In this document: piece by piece, positions 6,551-11,132 of the stretch
Position numbering within the stretch: position 1 is the first letter of the stretch
How the letters are laid out: every line of letters begins with the position of its first letter
Origin: Chloroflexota bacterium
GTDB lineage: Bacteria > Chloroflexota > Anaerolineae > UBA4142
DNA: 11,829 bases
NCBI GenBank assembly: GCA_016199405.1
Contig: JACQGS010000022.1
Location: 1-11,829 of the forward strand
Direction of reading: 5' to 3'
Notes under the pieces: model-generated
The model's database searches: none
What the model saw: the letters and a program-made list of their open reading frames with translations, nothing else
Told to the model about the DNA's origin: nothing
Program-made: the position numbers and the translations under genes

Positions 6551-6636
6551 ATTAGAAGTTAGAAATTGGAAGTTAGAACTGACTCGCTCGCGACATCCAA
6601 CTTCCAACTTCCAACTTCCATCCTCCAACATCCAAA
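6551..6636 (+). repeat. Inverted heptanucleotide array upstream of the first BMC-P gene
   Basis: The left arm has four direct 7-nt units: ATTAGAA (6551), GTTAGAA (6558), ATTGGAA (6565) and GTTAGAA (6572). The right arm has six: ATCCAAC (6595), TTCCAAC (6602), TTCCAAC (6609), TTCCATC (6616), CTCCAAC (6623) and ATCCAAA (6630). The arms are complementary at about six of seven positions per unit, so the transcript can fold in several registers around a 16-nt loop. The array fills the gap between 6548 and ATG 6640. The right arm is pyrimidine-rich, so BMC-P has no Shine-Dalgarno. Same architecture as 566-642 but a different unit sequence. Confidence 0.85.
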
Positions 6637-6639
6637 ATC

Positions 6640-6948
6640 ATGATACTCGGTCAAGTCGTCGGCGAGGTGATCGCAACGATCAAAGATGAATCACTGATTG
6701 GGCGCAAGTTGCTGATCACGCAGTTGCTCAACCAAAAACGCGAACCGATCGGTCGCCCGCAAGTTGCGATTGAGGTTGTAGACGCCGGCAGCGGCGATTT
6801 TGTTTTTCTTGTGCGCGCCCGCGATGCGTCGTTTGCCGTCGTGCCGAATGCGCCGGCGGACTTGGCAATTGTGGGCGTAATTGACCATTGGGACGCCGTT
6901 GATCCGGACAGTTTGGAAATGCCGTTTGGGCATACCGCTTTTACGTAA
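6640..6948 (+). CDS. eutN: BMC-P pentameric vertex protein (EutN/CcmL family), copy 1
   Basis: This 102-aa protein has the EutN/CcmL/CsoS4 fold, which forms pentamers that close the icosahedral vertices of the shell. Visible features are the N-terminal strand MILGQVVGEVIATIKDESL, GRKLLITQLLN, the central VVDAGSGDFVFLVRARDAS (family: D-x-x-G-x-G-x-x-V), and the C-terminal APADLAIVGVIDHWDAV. It differs from the second copy by a longer C-terminus (DPDSLEMPFGHTAFT) and by lacking the usual GSSAR-like loop (ARDASFAVV instead). Neither the bases before ATG 6640 nor the pyrimidine-rich repeat arm give a Shine-Dalgarno. Low translation would suit a protein needed at only twelve pentamers per ideal shell. 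Confidence 0.93.
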   Translation: MILGQVVGEVIATIKDESLIGRKLLITQLLNQKREPIGRPQVAIEVVDAGSGDFVFLVRARDASFAVVPNAPADLAIVGVIDHWDAVDPDSLEMPFGHTAFT

Positions 6949-6984
6949 TACGCAACACGAACTATGTATTTCGTACGGCGTATT
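6947..6984 (+). repeat. Interrupted palindrome between the two BMC-P genes
   Basis: AATACGC (6947-6953) pairs with GCGTATT (6978-6984), and the inner ACGAA (6957-6961) pairs with TTCGT (6970-6974). Two symmetric 3-nt internal loops and an 8-nt apical loop complete the structure. The left arm starts within the stop codon of BMC-P copy 1. No U-tract follows. The remaining 17 nt to ATG 7002 contain no clear ribosome binding site. Confidence 0.75.
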
Positions 6985-7001
6985 CCGTTTGGTTCAAGAT
7001 C

Positions 7002-7274
7002 ATGTTAATTGCCAAAGTAATCGGCACAATAGTTTCGACCATCAAGCATCCGGCGTACGCCGCGCGAAAAATAATGCTCGTGCAGGCACTGCACCTGACC
7101 GGCGAAAAATCGGAGGATGCGTTTGTCGCGGTGGACTTGGCGCAAGCCGGCATTGGCGATGTGGTGCTGGTTTGTCAAGAGGGCGGATCGACGCGTCAAA
7201 TCATGGGCTTGAAAGATCAACCTGTCCGTTCCTCGATTGTGGGCGTGATTGATTCGGTGAATTTGAAAGCGTAG
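7002..7274 (+). CDS. eutN: BMC-P pentameric vertex protein (EutN/CcmL family), copy 2
   Basis: This 90-aa protein is more canonical than copy 1. MLIAKVIGTIVSTIKHPAY is the first strand pair, followed by ARKIMLVQALHL. VAVDLAQAGIGDVVLVCQEGGSTR matches the family's GAGxGExVxxxxGSSAR loop, and the protein ends SSIVGVIDSVNLKA. The two BMC-P paralogs are clearly diverged, so they may form distinct vertices or mixed pentamers, as in PVM and H. ochraceum loci that carry several BMC-P genes. The start lacks a Shine-Dalgarno and lies 17 nt after the 6947-6984 hairpin. A second hairpin starts one base after its stop codon. Confidence 0.94.
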   Translation: MLIAKVIGTIVSTIKHPAYAARKIMLVQALHLTGEKSEDAFVAVDLAQAGIGDVVLVCQEGGSTRQIMGLKDQPVRSSIVGVIDSVNLKA

Positions 7275-7295
7275 GGGCAACTCTTGTGGTTGCCC
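7275..7295 (+). repeat. Perfect 7-bp hairpin before the aldehyde dehydrogenase
   Basis: GGGCAAC (7275-7281) and GTTGCCC (7289-7295) are perfect inverted copies around the loop TCTTGTG. The stem ends 3 nt before the GGAGG ribosome site of the next gene. There is no T-run, so it does not look like a terminator. It could be an mRNA processing or stability element, or a short dispersed repeat. Confidence 0.75.
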
Positions 7296-7298
7296 TGC

Positions 7299-7303
7299 GG
7301 AGG
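7299..7303 (+). promoter_or_regulatory. Shine-Dalgarno of the aldehyde dehydrogenase
   Basis: GGAGG lies 5 nt upstream of GTG 7309 and overlaps the alternative GTG at 7303, so 7309 is the likelier start. It contrasts with the missing sites in front of the two BMC-P genes. Confidence 0.7.
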
Positions 7304-7308
7304 TGGTT

Positions 7309-8730
7309 GTGGCAGAACTAACCGAACAAGATGTGAGTAATATCGTTCAATCCGTTCTCGCCGAATTAAAAACGCGGCAGAGTCCGGGCTCCGTCACGCC
7401 CGGTCAGGTCGGCGTGTTTCAAGATATTACTTCTGCCGCGACTGCCGCGCAGCGCGCGCAGAAAATTTGGATCGCGTTGCCGCTCGAAAAGCGCAAAGAG
7501 ATCATCGGACATTTGCGCGAACGGTTGCGCGAGAACGCGCAGGTGTTGGCGTGGGCGGCGTGGCGCGAAACTGGCCTGGGGCGCTACGAAGACAAAATCG
7601 AAAAAAATTTGCTGAACATCAACAAAGTGCCGGGTATCGAAGACTTGGAACCGATTGCGTGGAGCGGCGATCGCGGCTTGACCTTGATGGAGCGCGCGCC
7701 GTTCGGTGTTATCGGCTCGATCACGCCGACGACGAACCCCGCCGCGACCGTCATCGGCAATTCGATTGCGATCATTGCCGGCGGCAACGCCGTCGTCTTC
7801 AATCCCCATCCCTCCGCGAAAGAATGCTCGGCGCGCGCGATTGTCACGATCAATCAAGCGATCATCGAAGCCGGCGGTCCGGCGAATTTGGTGACGGGCG
7901 TCGTGAATCCCACGATCGAGAGCGCGCAAGAGTTGATGAAGCATCCCGGCACCGCGCTCACGCTGGTTACCGGCGGCGGCGAAGTGGTCAAGGTCGCGAT
8001 GAGTTCCGGCAAACGCGCGATCTGCGCCGGACCCGGCAACCCGCCCGTCGTCGTGGACGAAACCGCCGATCTCGAACTTGCGGCGAAGGGCATCCTCAAA
8101 GGCGCGTCGTTCGACAACAATATTATTTGCACCGACGAAAAAATTTGCGCGGTTGTCGAATCGGTCGCGGATCAATTGATCAGCAATTTGCGCGGGCTTG
8201 GCGCGCGCATTTTGACTGCCGACGAATTGCAGCGCCTCGAAAAAGTAATTTTCTCCGAGCCGATGCAGCCGGGCAAAATGACCGGCTTGAACAAAAAAAT
8301 GATCGGGCAAAATCCAGCAGTGATTCTAAAAGAAATCGGCGTGACGGTTGGCGATGAGGTACGGCTCGCGATCGCGCAGGTGCCGCGCGAGCATACGCTC
8401 GTATGGACCGAACAGATGATGCCGATTTTTCCAATCGTGCGCGTGAAAAATGCGGACGAGGCGATTGATTTCGGTCTCGCGGCAGAAGGCAACCGCCGGC
8501 ATACGGCGGTGATGTACTCGCGCCAGCTCGACAATTTGTCGCGCATGGCAAAAGAATCGAACGTTTCGATCTTCGTCAAGAACGGTCCGAATCTTGCCGG
8601 CTTGGGTTATGGCGGCGAGGGCTTTTGCTCGTTCTCGATTGCCGGCACAACCGGCGAAGGCATGACGCGCCCGCGCACGTTCACGCGCGAGCGACGGTGT
8701 ACGTTGGTGGATTCGTTCCGGATTGTGTGA
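7309..8730 (+). CDS. CoA-acylating aldehyde dehydrogenase (PduP/EutE-like), microcompartment cargo
   Basis: This 473-aa enzyme of the ALDH superfamily converts an aldehyde plus NAD+ and CoA to acyl-CoA. Residues 1-20 (MAELTEQDVSNIVQSVLAEL) form the amphipathic helix that targets PduP/EutE to the shell lumen, followed by a Ser/Gly/Pro linker. Further hallmarks are SITPTTNPAAT around residues 138-146, VTGGGEVVKVAMSSGKRAICAGPGNPPVVVD, and the catalytic Cys274 in SFDNNIICTDEK, equivalent to the Cys of the EutE/PduP NNxxC motif. The C-terminal GLGYGGEGFCSFSIAGTTGEG is typical of the clade. GTG 7309 is preferred because GGAGG precedes it. With a class II aldolase in the locus the substrate is probably lactaldehyde, giving lactoyl-CoA, as in PVM-type BMCs. 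Propionaldehyde or acetaldehyde cannot be excluded from sequence. The PduL phosphotransacylase expected next in the pathway is not in the window. Confidence 0.95.
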   Translation: MAELTEQDVSNIVQSVLAELKTRQSPGSVTPGQVGVFQDITSAATAAQRAQKIWIALPLEKRKEIIGHLRERLRENAQVLAWAAWRETGLGRYEDKIEKNLLNINKVPGIEDLEPIAWSGDRGLTLMERAPFGVIGSITPTTNPAATVIGNSIAIIAGGNAVVFNPHPSAKECSARAIVTINQAIIEAGGPANLVTGVVNPTIESAQELMKHPGTALTLVTGGGEVVKVAMSSGKRAICAGPGNPPVVVDETADLELAAKGILKGASFDNNIICTDEKICAVVESVADQLISNLRGLGARILTADELQRLEKVIFSEPMQPGKMTGLNKKMIGQNPAVILKEIGVTVGDEVRLAIAQVPREHTLVWTEQMMPIFPIVRVKNADEAIDFGLAAEGNRRHTAVMYSRQLDNLSRMAKESNVSIFVKNGPNLAGLGYGGEGFCSFSIAGTTGEGMTRPRTFTRERRCTLVDSFRIV

Positions 8731-8732
8731 AC

Positions 8733-8738
8733 AGGAGG
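8733..8738 (+). promoter_or_regulatory. Shine-Dalgarno of the DUF5678 gene
   Basis: AGGAGG ends 6 nt before ATG 8745. It fixes this start against the in-frame ATG further upstream at 8625, which would run through the end of the aldehyde dehydrogenase gene. Confidence 0.8.
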
Positions 8739-8744
8739 CGTAGA

Positions 8745-9056
8745 ATGATTCGCAAATTGCCCAGTTCGAAATCCGCGCCGCCAACGCGCAAGCCGCGCAA
8801 GTTGAGAGAGCGCGCGGTAACGTACAAGACGCGTCAGCGCGGTCGCTCGCGTCCTATTCGCTATCCGCCGATTCCGATCAAGCCGAATGAGTGGGACAAA
8901 TACCGCGGAGAGACGATTGCGTTGGCAGATGGTAAAATCCTAGCGCACGGGCTTGATTTGGACCACGTTCTGCAGGAGGTTTGGGAAAAGTACGGGAAAA
9001 AGCCAAGCCAAGTAGGACTACTGAAGGTGCCGAAGGCGAGGCACAAACTACTATGA
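8745..9056 (+). CDS. DUF5678-like small basic protein
   Basis: This is a 103-aa protein. Residues 1-48 are very rich in Lys, Arg and Pro and probably disordered or nucleic-acid binding. Residues 50-88 (WDKYRGETIALADGKILAHG, then a helix DLDHVLQEVWEKYGKK) match the pattern of DUF5678: W-x-x-x-Y-x-G-x-x-[IV]-A, DGK-[IV], G-x-[DS]-L-x-x-[AV], KYG. The function of DUF5678 is unknown. It is often seen next to small retropepsin-like genes (recalled, not checked), exactly as here, where the TGA overlaps the ATG of the protease in an ATGA. The pair therefore looks like a functional module rather than a BMC component. It follows the aldehyde dehydrogenase by 14 nt and is surely on the same transcript. 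The family call rests on motif resemblance only. Confidence 0.75.
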   Translation: MIRKLPSSKSAPPTRKPRKLRERAVTYKTRQRGRSRPIRYPPIPIKPNEWDKYRGETIALADGKILAHGLDLDHVLQEVWEKYGKKPSQVGLLKVPKARHKLL

Positions 9057-9463
9057 AGACCGTCGCCCGATTTCCGTATTCTCCCGGCTTTGACCCCGAC
9101 TTTGGGCTTGTCTTCGAACCAATTATTCCGGTGGTCTTCGTTCTTGATGAGATTACGCTGGAATTCTATCCGTACCTGGATTCTGGCGCTGACATTACTG
9201 TCTTGCCGTACAGATTTGGCGCAGAACTGGGTTTGTCTGCGGCAGAAGGAATCCCGCTTGAGTTCACAGGCGAAGGTGGCGGTATAGTTCCTCTCACGAT
9301 TCACCGCGTTGGGTTGAGAATCGGCGAGAGCAACATCGTCCCAGTGCGGGTCGGTTGGGCACAGACGGAGGGCGCGAGTCTTCTGCTCGGTCGCCTTGAC
9401 GTTTTCAACCATTTCACTTTTGAATTCAACCACGCCAAGCAAGAAATCCGCGTCAAACAATGA
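9053..9463 (+). CDS. Retropepsin-like aspartic protease
   Basis: This 136-aa single-domain protein has the retroviral-type aspartic protease signature: YLDSGADITVLP with D43-S44-G45-A46 as the catalytic triplet (D-[ST]-G-A), then a flap-like Gly-rich stretch (FTGEGGGIVPL), and near the C-terminus ASLLLGRLDVFNHF, the hydrophobic-hydrophobic-Gly motif of retropepsins. One domain means it must dimerise to form an active site. There is no signal peptide. ATG 9053 overlaps the upstream stop (ATGA) and is preferred to a frame-open ATG at 8981, which would lie inside the DUF5678 gene. Its own stop again overlaps the next start (ATGA at 9460). Its substrate is unknown. Codon usage contains far fewer CGCG strings than the flanking enzyme genes, hinting at separate acquisition. 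Confidence 0.82.
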   Translation: MKTVARFPYSPGFDPDFGLVFEPIIPVVFVLDEITLEFYPYLDSGADITVLPYRFGAELGLSAAEGIPLEFTGEGGGIVPLTIHRVGLRIGESNIVPVRVGWAQTEGASLLLGRLDVFNHFTFEFNHAKQEIRVKQ

Positions 9464-10770
9464 CCCCCCTCGAATTTCCAAAAGGGTTTTTGTGGGGCAC
9501 TGCAACTGCCGCGCATCAAGTGGAAGGCGGCAATGATAACAACGATTGGTGGGATTGGGAGCAAACGCCCGGGCATATCAAGAATGGCGATAAATCAACC
9601 GTCGCCTGCGATTGGTGGAACGGCGAACGCTATCGCCAAGATTTCGATCTCGCGCAATCGCTGAACACTAACGCGCATCGCCTCTCGATCGAATGGTCGC
9701 GCGTCGAGCCGCGCGAAGGTGTATGGAGCGATGCCGCGTTTTCTTTTTATCGCCGCGTGCTTGCCGCGTTGCGCGAGCGCGGCATCACGCCGCTCGTGAC
9801 GCTGCATCATTTTACAAATCCGCGCTGGCTCGCGCAAAAAGGCGCGTGGGAAGCGCGCGCGGTGGTGCCGCTGTTTGAGCGCTACGCCACGCGCGTCGTT
9901 CAGGAACTCGGCGACCTGTGCGATTTTTGGGTGACGATCAACGAGCCGACGGTTTACCTCTACGCTGGCTATGTAAATGGTAGTTGGACCCCCGGCAAGA
10001 AAAATTTTTCGCTCGCGATGCGCGTCGGTGAGAATATGTTGCGCGCACATGTCGCCGCGTATCATGCGATTCATCGCGTTCAGCCGCACGCGCGCGTTGG
10101 CTTGGCGAATAGCATTACGCCGCTCGTGCCGGCGAATCCGCGGTTGTGGCTCAATCGAACGCTCGCCGCGTTTCAGCATCGCACGTACAATCATTTGCTT
10201 TTGCTCGCGCTGCAAGACGGTCGCTTGCATTTTCCGATGGGGAATGCGCGTATTCCCGAAGCGATGGGCGCGCAGGATTTCATCGGCGTAAATTATTATT
10301 TTTCGCGCCGCATCGCGATTGACCTCGCGCAGCCCGCGCAGCTTTTTGCGCGGCCACTGCCGCCGCGACCGTGGGGTGTGTCGTACGATGCGGAATTGAA
10401 CGAATGGTTCGGCAAAGGCGAAATAAATCCGGACGCGTTTGTGGAAACGCTGAAATGGTGCGCGCGCTTCGGCAAGCCGATTTTTGTGACGGAGAACGGC
10501 ATTTGCGACCGGGACGATGATTTTCGCCCGCGCTACTTGGTACAGCATCTCGCCGCGATGCATCGCGCGATTGGAAACGGCGCGCCGGTGCGCGGCTATT
10601 TTTATTGGTCGCTCATAGATAATTTTGAATGGGCAGAGGGCTATGCGTTGCGGTTTGGATTGATTCGAAACGATTTTGCGACGCAAACGCGCACCCCCAA
10701 ACCAAGCGCGCATCTGTATGCGCGCATCGCGCGCGAGAATGCGCTCGCGGCTGACGTGATGGAACAGTAA
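9460..10770 (+). CDS. GH1 family beta-glycosidase
   Basis: This 436-aa enzyme is a family 1 glycoside hydrolase with a (beta/alpha)8 barrel and a retaining mechanism. It begins with the classical FPKGFLWGTATAAHQVEG. Acid/base Glu162 lies in TINEP and nucleophile Glu345 in VTENGI. The conserved YFYWSLIDNFEWAEGYALRFGL near residue 380 supplies the aglycone and glycone Trp/Glu contacts. HRLSIEWSRVEP is also intact. There is no signal peptide, so it acts on imported or phosphorylation-free glycosides in the cytoplasm. Specificity (beta-glucoside, galactoside, fucoside) cannot be read from sequence. In this context release of a sugar feeding the aldolase route is plausible. The start is coupled to the protease stop through ATGA. 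Length is close to the family's usual 440-480 residues. Confidence 0.95.
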   Translation: MTPLEFPKGFLWGTATAAHQVEGGNDNNDWWDWEQTPGHIKNGDKSTVACDWWNGERYRQDFDLAQSLNTNAHRLSIEWSRVEPREGVWSDAAFSFYRRVLAALRERGITPLVTLHHFTNPRWLAQKGAWEARAVVPLFERYATRVVQELGDLCDFWVTINEPTVYLYAGYVNGSWTPGKKNFSLAMRVGENMLRAHVAAYHAIHRVQPHARVGLANSITPLVPANPRLWLNRTLAAFQHRTYNHLLLLALQDGRLHFPMGNARIPEAMGAQDFIGVNYYFSRRIAIDLAQPAQLFARPLPPRPWGVSYDAELNEWFGKGEINPDAFVETLKWCARFGKPIFVTENGICDRDDDFRPRYLVQHLAAMHRAIGNGAPVRGYFYWSLIDNFEWAEGYALRFGLIRNDFATQTRTPKPSAHLYARIARENALAADVMEQ

Positions 10771-10784
10771 CCGCGCGGGTAGAA

Positions 10785-10790
10785 AAGGAG
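10785..10790 (+). promoter_or_regulatory. Shine-Dalgarno of the HTH gene
   Basis: AAGGAG ends 6 nt before ATG 10797, giving an unambiguous start in the 26-nt gap after the GH1 stop. No promoter is recognisable in this short gap. Confidence 0.75.
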
Positions 10791-10796
10791 AGCGTT

Positions 10797-11132
10797 ATGA
10801 TTCCAGACGTGTTGACTTTGCAGCAACTGGCTGCCTATCTGCAATTGCCCAAAAACCAAGTTCAACGCCAAGTGGCAAACGGAGAAATTCCCGCGGCAAG
10901 AATTGGCAGGACATGGCGCGTTCGCAAGTCCTTGATTGACCAATGGCTGGACAAGCAATCAAGCTTCACTCCGCAAACATTCGACCGAATGGTCGTTGAG
11001 GTGCGGCAAGGGATGCGCCGGGCTGGAATTCGGACACAATCAGATGCAGATCGTTTGCTTGCCAAGATTCGCACCGCGAGAGTTTCTCGGCGTGTTTCAA
11101 ATGACAAAACGGAGTTGAGAGTTGCTGGTTGA
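10797..11132 (+). CDS. Excisionase-type (HTH_17) DNA-binding protein
   Basis: This is a 111-aa protein. Residues 6-51 (LTLQQLAAYLQLPKNQVQRQ, then IPAARIGRTWRVRKSLIDQWL) fit the winged HTH of the excisionase/MerR-like HTH_17 family, with the characteristic GEIPAxRIGRxWR and a closing [ILV]xxWL. The C-terminal half (FDRMVVEVRQGMRRAG, SDADRLLAKIRTARVSRR) is charged and helical, probably for dimerisation or partner binding, as in antitoxin-like members. No toxin (PIN or other) gene follows; instead its TGA overlaps the aldolase start by 11 nt. It may be an operon regulator or a leftover of a mobile or toxin-antitoxin module. Its codon use is poorer in CGCG than the genes on both sides. Family assignment is good, role unknown. 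Confidence 0.82.
   Translation: MIPDVLTLQQLAAYLQLPKNQVQRQVANGEIPAARIGRTWRVRKSLIDQWLDKQSSFTPQTFDRMVVEVRQGMRRAGIRTQSDADRLLAKIRTARVSRRVSNDKTELRVAG
11111..11114 (+). promoter_or_regulatory. Shine-Dalgarno deciding the TTG start of the aldolase
   Basis: GGAG lies 7 nt before TTG 11122. In this frame a TGA at 11116-11118 rules out any start further upstream, and the next ATG lies within the conserved domain at codon 18. TTG 11122 is therefore the likely initiator. Confidence 0.65.

Noticed and set aside
6551..6636. CRISPR-like array
   Set aside because: The units are 7 nt, degenerate and have no spacers, and the two arms are inverted relative to each other.
7275..7295. Rho-independent terminator
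   Set aside because: The stem is perfect but no T-run follows, and the dehydrogenase ribosome site begins 4 nt later.
7467..8357. 296-aa plus-strand ORF in another frame of the aldehyde dehydrogenase gene
   Set aside because: Arg-rich translation without motifs, fully contained in the well-supported dehydrogenase gene.
8625..8744. Longer start for the DUF5678 protein inside the dehydrogenase gene
   Set aside because: AGGAGG is placed correctly for ATG 8745, and the upstream part would be an out-of-frame reading of the conserved dehydrogenase C-terminus.
8981..9052. Longer start for the retropepsin-like protease
   Set aside because: The extra residues are an out-of-frame reading of the DUF5678 gene. 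ATG 9053 in the ATGA overlap matches the pattern repeated at 9460.
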